Positions 58,201 to 63,627 of a DNA stretch of 64,000 nucleotides are shown piece after piece (positions within the stretch are counted from its first letter, which is position 1; each line of letters opens with the position of its first letter). The notes under the pieces are model-generated. The model made no database searches and had not been told where the DNA came from. It worked only from the letters and a program-made list of their open reading frames with translations. Origin of the DNA: Euglena gracilis (Eukaryota; Euglenida; Euglenophyceae; Euglenales); assembly GCA_039621445.1 (NCBI GenBank), contig CP154955.1, forward strand, positions 57,506,619 to 57,570,618, in the 5' to 3' direction. The position numbers were made by a program, and so were the translations under genes.

Positions 58201-61200
58201 GACCCCCCCCCCCCCCGGGGGGGAGTGACTGGCTGGTTTTTTTGAAAATGAGTGACTGACTGGTTTTTAAAAAAGTGGAGTGACCCCCCCCCCCCGGGGT
58301 CGGTAAGCAATTGTATGGCCCAGACGCTGGTGGGCGATGTGGGCTGCGTCTTGGGGCCCATCCACCCTCTGGGTGTGCCGCCGTGAAACCTCTGGGTCGA
58401 TGGTGGCGGCTTTTTCTCTTTCGGGTGCAAATTTTGCCAAAAATTTTCGGGCCGAAAATGAGTCGGAAAACGACTGGCCAGGGTCGGAAAGGGACTGGCC
58501 AGGGTCAATGGCTTTGAATGTTTTCCCCTATGGCTTTGGTGATATGCTGCAAAATGAGAAGTCCAATGGTGCAATTGTGGAAGCCGATCATTGCTGGCGT
58601 TGTCTGCTTTTTTTATGGCACCATGCCGTTGACATCCCCCCCGTGCCAATGGCATTTTCTTGCAACATTGGCGTGTCAATGACAAGGGGGGGTTATGAAT
58701 TCTTTTACAAACCAATTCTGAGGTTTCCAAGAATTTTTCCCAGCCGTTCCCAGCTGCCGTCCAGGATTTTTCCTGGCATTTGAAGGATTCGTCAACATTT
58801 TTCCCAGCAGCAATTTTTCCGGTCAGATTCCCCCCAAACCTGCATCTCCACATCAGCTCCCGTAGCCGCATCCCTGCATCCGCTCCGGTAGCCGCATCCC
58901 TGCATCCGCTCCAGTAGCTGCATCCTTTGCATCTGCTCCAGTACCCGCATCCCGCATCTACTCCGGTAGCCACATCCCGCATCCGCTCTAGCAGCCACAT
59001 CCAAAGATTTTTTTTAGGAGGGGACTTATAAGAACCTTTTGGCCGATTTTCAACCAACACCCAAATAGCCCGAAACCCCTGGGCCAGGGTTCGATATAAG
59101 GAGGGCGTACATGGTTTAGGTGGGGGGGGTGTCCCCCCCACCCCCCCCCCCCTCCTGGCCCGCAGGGGGGGGGGGGTCCGGACCACCCCCCCCACCTGCA
59201 AGGGGGGTCCAGACCGACCCTCGGGGGCAAAAATTGACCCCCCCAAAAAGGGTCAATTTTTTCCTCCGGCGCTTTGCGCCGAAAATTTTTTGCATTTTTG
59301 GCACATTTTTGCCCAAAAAGTGCCCAAAATGGCACTTTTGGTCGTTTTGGGGGGTCAAAAATTTTCGGCCCGGCGCTTTGCGCCGGGCCGAAAATTCGGC
59401 CACCCTGACCGCGCACCTGTTTAGGTGGGGGGGGGTGTCCCCCCCCCCTCCTGGCCCGCAGGGGGGGGGTCCGGACCCCCCCCCCCACCTGTCCTTATAT
59501 CGAACCCTGCCCTGGGCTGTTGGCCGCTAATCCATATATAAGTCATCCAATTTCACCACGGGTCACAGCAAATCTCAAGGCGCGATCAACACAAAGATGC
59601 AGTCGGTCCAGTCTGTTTCTTCTTTGCAAAGCAAGAGGTCAGAAGCAACTGTTTTTTTGGGTGGAGCAGGTGCAACTTTTTTCAAAAACTAACACAAGAA
59701 TTCATGGAAACACCAGACATGAAGAAAATCCTACACAATCGGTCACATGTAATTAATTACACGAAGGAACCGAAGGAAGAAAAAGTTCCGTTTATGACAA
59801 ACCCTTGGGGCCTGCCTTCGGCACCCAAACGTATTGACGTAAGAAACCACCAAATATAAGCAACCTTTTGGACCGACAGGCTGACACCCAAATCTCAGAA
59901 ACGGGTTTGTTATATTTGGGGGGTCCACCAGTCACCATTTTTCCCCCAGGGCTGCCGACCACCCTCCAGGGGGTCAGCTGAAATAATGGTTGGGCCGCCA
60001 AAAATTTTAATAGCGCGTGGCGCCAAATCTGTTGAAAGACCGATTTCTCACAAGCTCAATTGCCGATGCCCAAATTCGGGACCACAGGCCGGTTTTTTTG
60101 CATTTAATTCTGCAAAATATCTCACGCTTGGCAATTTTCAAGTTGCCGTAATGCCACACCCTCTTAATAGTACGCGCATCAATTTGCACAGGAGGTTGGT
60201 ACGCGCAGATGCGCCACAGAAAGACTGTTTTTGCATTTGCAATAAATCGACCATTTATACAGTTGATCAATTTCAGCTTGCACACACAAACTTTTTCACA
60301 GTTACCCAAATGTGTACGCATTTGTGTCCATTTACGTTTGTTTCCATTTTCTCACAAAGTTAAGCTTCAGGGTGTCGTTTCATTTGGGCACACCTCATGT
60401 TTTTTTTCCAGCAGACCATATATTGATGAGGCAGCCATTGGAAGGTTCCCAAACGCGCATCTTGGGTTTTATGCACCCCGTATGCTGTGGTGACACCTTA
60501 GACACCCGAATTGCCAAGGTGTCTTGGGGCACCCCATCACATCTCGCATATGTTTTTGGGTTTTTTGGGGTGTCAGTTGCTGTCATTTTCAAAGAAAAAT
60601 GTCAATGTGGGCGAATGCAGCGAATCGAGCGGAAAAAAATTAGTGCGAGTTTTGCCGCCAAAGTCTCCACCCTTTAAAAGTCTGAAGCATACAATCACCC
60701 AGTCACTGGCCGACGGGGGGGGGTCCCGGGGTCTTAAAAAGAGGCCCACTCCCCTCCTTTCATTTGATACCTGGCCCTGCCCCCAGTGCTGGACAACATC
60801 GACCGGCTGAAGCGCGTGTCCGGCAAGGAGGAGGTCTCGTTCCACATGTCCGGCACGGAGGCCGTGATGTGCGCCCTGCGCCTCGCCCGCTTCAACACCA
60901 GCCGGCCCCTGGGCAGGGGGCCCTGCGCCGGGGGGTCCGAAGGAGAGGCCCGTTTGTGGAAACAGGGTGGTCCCCCCCCCCCGGGTTTCGGCGAGAAGCA
61001 GCAAATTTTTTTTTGGACAGGGTCCAATGGGTCAATGAGGGACAGGGCTTTTTCCCCTGCAACCACATTTGCATTCTGTGGCAGGACGGTGCCGAACGGA
61101 AAATAATTTCCCGACCCCGCACATTCAACACAAACTCCAGACAAAAAACGGCCGATAAAATAGGCGTTTTTTTGGTAACACAGGTGGTTTCTGGCATCCT

Positions 61201-62767
61201 GGGACCATTACCCATACACTGAAAATGCCCCCCAAAATGCGTTTTTTTTTTTGATTTTGAATTTTGACCCCATTTGACCAAGGGTCAAAGGGGGCCGAAA
61301 TGGGACCGTCCATTCGCCGGCCCTTTGGGCCACAGTGCCACAGTGGGTGGTAGGTGGGTCCGGGCCGGACCCCCCCCCCCCTAGGTCTGGGTTTCGCCGC
61401 GAGGCGCCAAAATTTTATTTTGGAAATGTCCTCCAATTTTTGATGTTTTTTGGGGAACCCCAAAAGTCGGAGGACATTTCCAAAATGGGACCCCCGCCAG
61501 GGGCGGGGGTCCCGCGCCGGGCTGGGTAGGACACCCAGGTATCAAAACCCGTGATGGGGAGGCAGGATGGTATGGCATTTCCCCCATCCCCAGCGGCAAA
61601 CTCACTGGGGCCTGGGAAAATCGCCATTTTCAAGGGAAATTTGGCTGGGCAGGCTTGAGCCCAAAGCCACCATACAGGCACCTCACGGCACAATGCACCC
61701 CAAGGGGGGGTTTTGTGAAAAAAAGAAGCTTGGTGAAGCAAATTCATGACGACCACTCACACATTTGTTTTAACCGTAGCTTGACAGTTTTTGGGGGGGG
61801 ACCACGTGAGGATATTTTCTGTATCCAAGGTGTGAATTGGAGGCAATTACCTGGCCATCTCCCCGCATCGTTCCCTGACTCTGGCGGTGATCTTTGGCGG
61901 TGCTTACCACGGGTGGTGGGGCCAGCCCTTCTTCCTAGGGTCCCAGGGCGACATTGTCAAATGTTTTGTGTTGATGATGACGTGCTTTTTTGAATGGCCT
62001 CATGGGTTTCAGAAAAAGGCATTTAATTTTATTGAACAACACATTAATTTTTTTTATGTCTTTTCTATATGTATATGTGTATATATACATATATTGTTAT
62101 TATGTATATATTGTTATTATATCTTTGTCTGATCTTTTTTTTTCTGTGGTGTGTGGTCCCCCCCCCCAACGGAACTGAGGTATAGATGTAGCCAAACAAT
62201 GTGTGCTCGCTCAATTTGCTCCACACAGTGAAGGCCGCCAGCTCTCGGGTGCTGAGACCTGAGATGCGGCCACCCACTGTTTGTTATGGCTGCAGCATCT
62301 TTGGGTCTGTATCACATGTTTTGGCAGCCGATCTCCGGGACCTTCGGCCAGCAAAGGCAGATCTTGAAAATTGTGGCAACAACTCTGGCAGTTGCGTCCC
62401 AGGCATCCCAGACAGGTTTTTGAAGAAAAGGTGTCGCCGTCTGAAACGGCCCCAGAGGCTTGTTTCGGAGTTCGGGGGGTTGTTTTGTCGTTAAAAAATC
62501 TTAAATGTTGAAATGGCCAAGTTTGGTGGAGGCAGGATGGGGCTGTGGTGGGTGCTTTTTTAATATTTAAACACACATCACAGCTGTATTTTTTGGAGGG
62601 CTTTCACCTAGCACACGCTCGACCTGAATCGTCGTTTGCATGTCCCGCAAGCCAAGGAGGGCTGCTGGGGATGGCGTCCAGACGATGGCCGGGAACGAGC
62701 GCGACGTCCATGACGTGTTGACTCTGAAGGATTTGGACCCCCTGAGCCTGCACGTGATCCAGCTGCG
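31534..62767 (+). CDS. Giant split gene: glycosyltransferase - membrane region - class III aminotransferase (3' end beyond window)
   Basis: Twenty-four exons can be joined with phases kept throughout: 31534-31679, 31730-32006, 32051-32158, 34729-34872, 36548-36760, 37796-37873, 39356-39499, 40377-40479, 41225-41297, 45141-45314, 51416-51488, 52229-52351, 53094-53192, 53808-53938, 54520-54700, 55216-55287, 55568-55633, 56646-56741, 56917-56985, 57811-57956, 58323-58372, 60787-60910, 61883-61919, 62670-62767. This gives about 940 codons. The order is signal-anchor helix, glycosyltransferase-2-like domain, unassigned middle with several hydrophobic segments, then a PLP aminotransferase of the glutamate-1-semialdehyde aminomutase type. 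A membrane-bound biosynthetic enzyme that transfers a sugar and an amino group is inferred. The alternative of two adjacent genes is possible, with the weakest joints at exons 8-10 and 10-12, but no stop or new start is forced between them. The lysine that binds PLP lies beyond the window. Confidence 0.65.
31730..32006 (+). CDS. Exon 2: start of glycosyltransferase domain
   Basis: Reads RDVTIVVSAKDFLSTAFKA, then ALNGMIPADIRILFTFPKP: a beta strand, helix and strand as at the start of GT2-type nucleotide-sugar binding folds. A hydrophobic insert at about 31,818-31,870 is unusual for the domain. It may be a very short intron, but it stays in frame and has no GT-AG borders. Ends in phase 0 at GTCTGG. 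Confidence 0.7.
32051..32158 (+). CDS. Exon 3: glycosyltransferase metal-site region
   Basis: Reads FANPFLGWIVAAKMV, then YILFMHNDVHLLD. The HNDV corresponds to the D-X-D-like metal and sugar-nucleotide site of GT2 enzymes. It follows a 44-bp GT-AG intron and ends with CAG at a GT donor, phase 0. Confidence 0.75.
32610..32833. mobile_element. Palindromic MITE, family GGTACTTG, copy 1
   Basis: Both ends are GGTACTTGTCTGTTAT and its complement. The whole 224 bp is nearly one long inverted repeat with a short loop. Target duplication CATTTTTC at 32,602-32,609 and 32,834-32,841, perfect. It lies in intron 3. The arms contain TAGGGTTAGG and its complement. Confidence 0.95.
33292..33535. mobile_element. 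Palindromic MITE, family GGTACTTG, copy 2
   Basis: Same ends as copy 1 (GGTACTTGTCTGTTATGG), 244 bp, nearly perfect foldback. Target duplication TGCATCCC at 33,284-33,291 and 33,536-33,543. The two copies differ mostly in compensating base changes in both arms (ATCGCACGAC versus ATGGTACGAC). Confidence 0.95.
33980..34350. mobile_element. Diverged member of the CAGGGGTTTTCTTAAG family
   Basis: Left end GGGGATTTCTTAAG, right end CTTGAGAAACCCC, with the internal GTCCAGCCA...CAGC segments of the family. No matching 8-bp duplication is visible, so it is older or rearranged. Confidence 0.55.
34729..34872 (+). CDS. Exon 4: glycosyltransferase middle
   Basis: Conventional acceptor CCTCACAG. Reads ELWNALEQHPQYGVAAPHIY and GRLVAHAISTNLHLRQKRN, which fits the helix-strand after the metal site. 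The 3' border has no GT; CAG at 34,876-34,878 places the border three bases upstream, as in nonconventional introns. Length is 48 codons, phase 0 at both ends. Confidence 0.7.
36000..36440. mobile_element. Rearranged member of the CAGGGTTCGATATAAGG family
   Basis: A left end close to the family (CAGGGTTTGATATCAGGAGG) starts at 36,268 and runs to about 36,440. The preceding 36,000-36,200 holds the family interior in the other order (CACCTAAACAGTGGCGCGG, AAAATTTTCGGCGCAAAGCG). No duplication found. Confidence 0.45.
36548..36760 (+). CDS. Exon 5: glycosyltransferase acceptor-side region
   Basis: Reads QKDFLEDHGLLMRTHL, PTIIDPKAAFTMEYMDMQL and VLYVPSARIE. The LEDH resembles the E/D-D-X-X-L acceptor-base region of GT2 enzymes. 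The donor is GTCCATGCC after a GAG codon. The 5' border is either the AG at 36,546-36,547 or 36,533 (CTG then four bases); both keep the frame. Confidence 0.7.
37171..37208. repeat. TA microsatellite
   Basis: About 18 TA units, directly before a small inverted-repeat segment (37,211-37,371) whose arms contain CTTACCTCCCC and GGGGAGGTAAG. Confidence 0.9.
37796..37873 (+). CDS. Exon 6: short glycosyltransferase exon
   Basis: Acceptor CCCCCGCAG. Reads FAPWGSTVEWRDLLFFVYRR and ERLAR, 26 codons in phase 0. The 3' border follows the NNN-CAG rule (CAG at 37,877-37,879). An EWRD...FF.YRRSE pattern links it between exons 5 and 7. Confidence 0.65.
37950..38233. mobile_element. Member of the CAGGCTG family, left end unclear
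   Basis: The interior (GGGCAGGCACT, GGTAGGGCACA) and right end (GTTGGTAAAAAAACAGCCTG) match the intact 41,474-41,649 copy. The right flank GTTGGGAT is also the duplication of the next element. The left end could not be placed. Confidence 0.5.
38242..38850. mobile_element. MITE with CAGGCACCTATG ends
   Basis: 609 bp, ends CAGGCACCTATG and CATAGGTGCTTG. Perfect duplication GTTGGGAT at 38,234-38,241 and 38,851-38,858. The ends carry CCGACCGCAG direct repeats. The interior is a degenerate run of TTTTGGCCA units switching to the complement halfway. Confidence 0.9.
39356..39499 (+). CDS. Exon 7: glycosyltransferase C-terminal part
   Basis: Reads QYLEDKWGVEFPNTGFCNF and VLRHFYLKKEDG, 48 codons. 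There is no AG acceptor in frame: an upstream TGA in the same frame forces a start after 39,345, and CTG at 39,349-39,351 lies four bases before the border. The 3' end is a normal CAG-GTGTCT donor. Confidence 0.7.
39750..40244. mobile_element. MITE with CAGGGATGGATGGGAAGCC ends
   Basis: 495 bp, inverted ends of about 19 bp, perfect duplication TGGGAGGG at 39,742-39,749 and 40,245-40,252. C-run/G-run blocks lie near both ends. Related fragments occur at 55,370-55,430 and 55,785-56,160. Confidence 0.9.
40377..40479 (+). CDS. Exon 8: after the glycosyltransferase core
   Basis: Acceptor CATCTCAG. Reads AALMAAWFEFVGFNSFHMGT and LPALIKDITH. The 3' border is uncertain by one base (40,479 or 40,480): CAG at 40,484-40,486 suggests a nonconventional intron, and phase 1 is needed for the next exon. 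Confidence 0.6.
40706..41081. mobile_element. MITE of the CATRCATCTC family, older copy
   Basis: 376 bp, left end CATGCATTTCTTAAAG, right end CTTCAAGAGATGTATG. Flanks TCGCTTCG and CCGCTTCC match at six of eight positions. The interior CAGCCC...TTTTTGCAGGGTCCAGCCC is shared with 43,159-43,635. Confidence 0.7.
41225..41297 (+). CDS. Exon 9: proline/valine-rich linker (tentative)
   Basis: Bounded by ATATTGCAG and CAG-GTGTGT. In the only phase that fits exon 10 it reads KPRQSVAPVESVPVRPQASR, a flexible linker. It lies between repeat-derived segments, so it is the weakest exon in the model. Confidence 0.4.
41474..41649. mobile_element. MITE with CAGGCTGT ends
   Basis: 176 bp, left CAGGCTGTATTTTAGTC, right GTTGGTAAAAAACAGCCTG. 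Perfect duplication ATTCCAGC at 41,466-41,473 and 41,650-41,657. Shortest complete element here. Confidence 0.9.
41940..44010. repeat. Tandem repeat of about 0.68-kb unit, three copies
   Basis: Units begin near 41,940, 42,622 and 43,788 (TGCACAACGGAGGGAGTGCA). The first two are almost identical; the second is interrupted by a 477-bp element, and the third is partial. Shorter related pieces are at 45,835-45,885, 48,275-48,470 and 54,900-55,020. No coding motif. Confidence 0.85.
43159..43635. mobile_element. MITE of the CATACATCTC family with an empty site in the window
   Basis: 477 bp, ends CATACATCTCTCTAAGG and CCTTAAAGAGATGTATG. Flanks GCTTTGAT and CCTTTGAT (7/8). The neighbouring tandem unit at 42,462-42,490 shows the uninterrupted sequence (GCTGCTTTGATATCTCTTTG), which proves insertion. 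Confidence 0.95.
44668..45100. mobile_element. MITE with CAGGGGATTTCTTAAG ends
   Basis: 433 bp, right end CTTAGGAAATCCCCTG, perfect duplication ATCCGGTA at 44,660-44,667 and 45,101-45,108. It lies in the intron just before exon 10. The interior has GTCCAGCCAG...CAGC and CATCGACCCAGCCCAG segments. Confidence 0.95.
45141..45314 (+). CDS. Exon 10: unrecognised domain, helical
   Basis: Acceptor TTGTGTGCAG, donor CACAG-GTGACC. Reads LADTGLLPLLKRP, FEMLSFAVVTKELLTPEDVA and ICGLLVKHRS. GC-rich codons, clean borders and helix periodicity support a real exon. I do not recognise the family; it may be the extended end of the glycosyltransferase. A MITE with perfect duplication lies 41 bases upstream. 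Confidence 0.65.
46182..47280. mobile_element. Larger MITE with CAGGGATTCCCTC ends and tandem ACGAATAATC
   Basis: 1,099 bp, ends CAGGGATTCCCTC and GAGGGAAACCCTG, perfect duplication TTTTAGGG at 46,174-46,181 and 47,281-47,288. Both subterminal regions carry tandem CACGAATAAT units, a likely transposase-binding array. A second element may be nested at about 46,810-47,130, where GCCCTGCT appears on both sides. Confidence 0.9.
47866..48209. mobile_element. MITE of the CAGRCAATT...AATTGTATG family, intronic copy
   Basis: 344 bp, left CAGACAATTTTTTAAGC, right GGTAAAAATTGTATG, perfect duplication GTGCGCAC at 47,858-47,865 and 48,210-48,217. The interior carries GACTGACTGGTTTTT and GTGGAGTGACC segments shared with the exon-located copy at 57,960. 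Confidence 0.95.
49709..50101. mobile_element. MITE with CAGGGTTCGATATAAGG ends, copy 1
   Basis: 393 bp, perfect duplication ATCCCATC at 49,701-49,708 and 50,102-50,109. Central inverted blocks pair TTTCCTCCGGCGCTTTGCGC-type and GGGTCCGGACC-type segments. Lies in the intron between exons 10 and 11. Confidence 0.95.
50134..50285. repeat. Long hairpin, about 70-bp arms
   Basis: The arms contain CTGCAGGGGACC and AGGCGCCCAACTAGGGTTAA with their complements and meet at GGCGCCTTCGGCGCC. The flanks do not form a convincing 8-bp duplication, so it may be an old foldback element. Confidence 0.85.
50690..50830. repeat. GGACCCCCC minisatellite
   Basis: About ten imperfect copies of a C-rich 11-15 bp unit (AGGACCCCCC). 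Purine/pyrimidine asymmetry is extreme. Confidence 0.85.
51416..51488 (+). CDS. Exon 11: unrecognised domain
   Basis: Acceptor CTGCTTCCCAG. Reads CYMYVSPFNYDNIVSDLLEW, ending either at the GT after AGG (51,488) or, with a nonconventional border, at 51,538. The first option joins exon 12 in phase 0 using an AG acceptor. Confidence 0.6.
51884..52172. mobile_element. MITE with CAGGCTTCTTTTTAAG ends
   Basis: 289 bp, right end CTTAAAAAGAAGCCTG, perfect duplication CCTTGTGT at 51,876-51,883 and 52,173-52,180. It lies just upstream of exon 12. Confidence 0.95.
52229..52351 (+). CDS. Exon 12: unrecognised domain
   Basis: Reads HAMQANMDLGRLEWEIKG and AFNATAMVCGENATACQ, ending CAG at a GTTTG donor, phase 0. 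A TGA in frame at 52,219 limits the start. The 289-bp element at 51,884-52,172 lies immediately upstream in the intron. Confidence 0.6.
52554..52604. repeat. CA/TA microsatellite
   Basis: A CA run followed by a TA run and a short TG run. Confidence 0.9.
53094..53192 (+). CDS. Exon 13: unrecognised domain
   Basis: Acceptor GCATTCCAG, donor GAG-GTGTGC, 33 codons, phase 0 at both ends. Reads DEVVQVSGRVNSWGTVRLAL and GDAEWWEE, an amphipathic, beta-like segment just before the membrane region. Confidence 0.65.
53808..53938 (+). CDS. Exon 14: first internal membrane segment
   Basis: Acceptor CGTGTCGCAG. Reads GPFLFLLALTVLLHADRLS and AAACTLFWAFRFWTL, giving one or two membrane helices with Arg pairs between. 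The 3' border follows NNN-CAG (CAG at 53,942-53,944), phase 2. Confidence 0.7.
54520..54700 (+). CDS. Exon 15: membrane segments
   Basis: Reads LNIVLAGALGYIVHFPLA, ALVAVVVWLAVKEAL and TALLATLLVVSAV: two to three hydrophobic helices separated by PRHPGR and TPFQR. The 5' border lies six bases after CTG (54,511-54,513), one off the rule. The donor is GTG-GTGTGT, phase 0, followed by a GT-rich run. Confidence 0.7.
55216..55287 (+). CDS. Exon 16: between membrane region and aminotransferase
   Basis: Acceptor CCTCACCAG. Reads RTYKLVLTGLATTPGTAFFK, then PLS, 24 codons. The 3' border is exactly three bases before CAG (55,291). Joined to exon 17 it gives an uninterrupted GC-rich reading. Confidence 0.7.
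55288..55567 (+). other. Nonconventional intron between exons 16 and 17, with ageing target duplication
   Basis: It starts AAC-CAG and ends CTG-GGTCC. The eight bases before CAG (TGTCCAAC) and after CTG (GGTCCAAC) match at seven of eight positions, as expected if this intron was a transposon whose duplication is slowly decaying. Confidence 0.8.
55568..55633 (+). CDS. Exon 17: short exon before aminotransferase
   Basis: Begins exactly five bases after CTG (55,560-55,562). Reads NLFPAVTYGRDTFFCADG and ASPE, ending GAG at a GTCCCC donor, phase 0. No family assignment. Confidence 0.65.
56646..56741 (+). CDS. Exon 18: N-terminal helix of aminotransferase region
   Basis: Acceptor TCTTCCAG, donor AAG-GTTTGC, 32 codons in phase 0. 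Reads VAALREKSFNALSQSWTQKF and SYAFADKLAK. A longer version starting near 56,586 stays in frame and cannot be excluded. Confidence 0.65.
56917..56985 (+). CDS. Exon 19: class III aminotransferase N-terminus
   Basis: Acceptor TTTGCCACAG, donor GCG-GTGTGT. Reads GFSDLRFANSNRVFPPFNEV, the segment that precedes the aminomutase-type aminotransferase core in this family. Confidence 0.75.
57811..57956 (+). CDS. Exon 20: aminotransferase, N-terminal lobe
   Basis: Acceptor TTTCCCCAG. Reads AVIERAERMYLEDVDGNRLL, DISGSYGVNVCGYEQYKAFL and REA. The D-G-N-R and GSYGVN signals are those of class III, glutamate-1-semialdehyde aminomutase-like enzymes. The exon is broken by a transposon at 57,960 with a perfect 8-bp duplication; coding resumes at 58,323. 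Confidence 0.85.
57960..58317. mobile_element. MITE inserted in aminotransferase exon, removed as a nonconventional intron
   Basis: 358 bp, left CAGGCAATTGCTTAAG, right GTAAGCAATTGTATG, perfect duplication GCCCAGAC at 57,952-57,959 and 58,318-58,325. Same family as 47,866-48,209. It contains in-frame stops, so the gene works only if element plus one duplication copy are removed. No GT-AG pair permits that; the NNN-CAG register does, although the 3' triplet is ATG instead of CTG. Confidence 0.95.
58323..58372 (+). CDS. Exon 21: continuation of interrupted aminotransferase exon
   Basis: After removal of the inserted element plus one duplication copy, the reading passes from REAQT to LVGDVGCVLGPIHPL without loss or gain of a codon. 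Ends in phase 1 at a GTGTGC donor. VLGPIHP corresponds to the conserved LGPYHP-type segment of the family. Confidence 0.8.
59085..59509. mobile_element. MITE with CAGGGTTCGATATAAGG ends, copy 2
   Basis: 425 bp, perfect duplication CCCTGGGC at 59,077-59,084 and 59,510-59,517. Much of the interior is identical to copy 1 at 49,709, indicating recent activity of the family. It differs by an extra GGCGCTTTGCGCC block and by homopolymer lengths. Confidence 0.95.
60787..60910 (+). CDS. Exon 22: aminotransferase PLP-domain entry
   Basis: Acceptor TGCCCCCAG. Reads LDNIDRLKRVSGKEEVSFHM and SGTEAVMCALRLARFNTS. SFHMSGTEAVM is the phosphate-binding S-G-T-E-A segment of class III aminotransferases. The 3' border lies three bases before CAG, with no GT. 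Confidence 0.85.
60911..61882 (+). other. Nonconventional intron between exons 22 and 23
   Basis: It starts GGG-CAG and ends CTG-ACTCT, exactly the +4 to +6 and -8 to -6 positions of euglenid nonconventional introns. No GT or AG is present at the borders. Removal gives the reading RPLAVIFGGAYH. The bases flanking CAG and CTG (CCCCTGGG and ACTCTGGC) still match at five of eight positions. Confidence 0.8.
61883..61919 (+). CDS. Exon 23: 37-base microexon, GAYHGWW motif
   Basis: Reads AVIFGGAYHGWW, the conserved aromatic motif that stacks on PLP. Both borders are nonconventional: it starts five bases after CTG and ends three bases before CAG. Without exactly these borders neither side stays in frame; an in-frame TGA lies just upstream. 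Confidence 0.85.
61920..62669 (+). other. Nonconventional intron between exons 23 and 24
   Basis: It starts GGC-CAG and ends CTG-CTGGG. Removal is in frame and restores the family motif HGWWDGVQ. A TA-rich stretch lies inside at 62,066-62,121. Confidence 0.85.
62066..62121. repeat. TA-rich low-complexity tract
   Basis: TATATGTATATGTGTATATA-type sequence inside the intron between exons 23 and 24. Confidence 0.85.
62670..62767 (+). CDS. Exon 24: aminotransferase, continues beyond window
   Basis: Joined to exon 23 it completes HGWWDGVQ, as expected for the family, then reads GNERDVHDVLTLKDLDPLSL and HVIQLR. The donor is GTGTGC in phase 2. No further exon was found before the end of the window, so the PLP lysine and C-terminal lobe are outside. 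Confidence 0.8.
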
Positions 62768-63149
62768 GTGTGCAACCCTTGCGACCTTTCCATTTTCCCC
62801 TCACCCAGAATCCGAGTGTGCCTGATTCAGAGATTTTGTTAAGTTTTGTGACCCAGGGGGGGGGGCGAGTGCCACCGGAGCACCTCCAGCCCCCCCCCCC
62901 CCGCCCAGGGCGGTACGTATTATTTGTCGGGTAAGTTCCCACCCGCACAAAAGGCTTGACAATTTGGACAGTGTCTCAGAAAGAGACTCGGTGAAATAGA
63001 ATTGACTCTGAAGGTGCGGTCTACTTGCATTTGCTGTACTGCGAACCCTGAAGCAATAGACTGCTTCAGGGGAAAAGTGATTTGGCATTCTTGGATCATG
63101 GCCCCCATCAACCCAAAACATCAATTTTTTTTTGACTTTTAATCTTGAC
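62768..63149. other. Intron 24 (partial), no exon seen
   Basis: Sequence after the GTGTGC donor. No family-matching exon is visible before the next element. Confidence 0.5.
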
Positions 63150-63627
63150 CAGGGGTTTTCTTAAGCCGGAGGGTACCCTACCCCCCGGGGGGGGGGTCCA
63201 GCCAGCCAGCAGCTCAAATCCAGCCAGCAGCCCAAATTCGGGCTGGGAGCCCCCCCCGGGGGGGGTCGAGCGAAATAAAGTCGGGTCCAGCCCGGCCGGA
63301 GGCCGGGCCAGCCGGCCGCAGGCCGGCCAGCAAACTGGGCTGCCCAACTCACCTATGCCTGCATTTTTTCCCCTCATCACAGCTTCCCAATCACAGCCCC
63401 CCAGCCTTGACCAAGTTCCATCCATCAAAATGTCCAAAATGGCAAATATATTTCAGAAAATTTCTGTTTTTCATCGACCCAGCCCAGCCCAGCCCAGCCC
63501 CCTCCAGCCCCGGACCCCCCTATACCCCCCGGGGGGGTCCCAGCCAGCAGCTCAAATCCAGCCAGCAGCCTTTTTGCCAGCCGGAGGTTGGACCCCTCCC
63601 CCGGGGGGGTCCTTAAGAAAACCCCTG
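63150..63627. mobile_element. MITE with CAGGGGTTTTCTTAAG ends
   Basis: 478 bp, right end CTTAAGAAAACCCCTG (16-bp perfect inverted ends), perfect duplication ATCTTGAC at 63,142-63,149 and 63,628-63,635. Interior as in 44,668-45,100. Confidence 0.95.

Noticed and set aside
31534-62767. Pelagophyte, prasinophyte or tunicate origin based on introner-like elements
   Set aside because: Those groups also gain introns from 8-bp-duplication transposons, but the exact CAG at +4 and CTG at -8 without GT-AG fits euglenids best. It is not excluded, only less likely.
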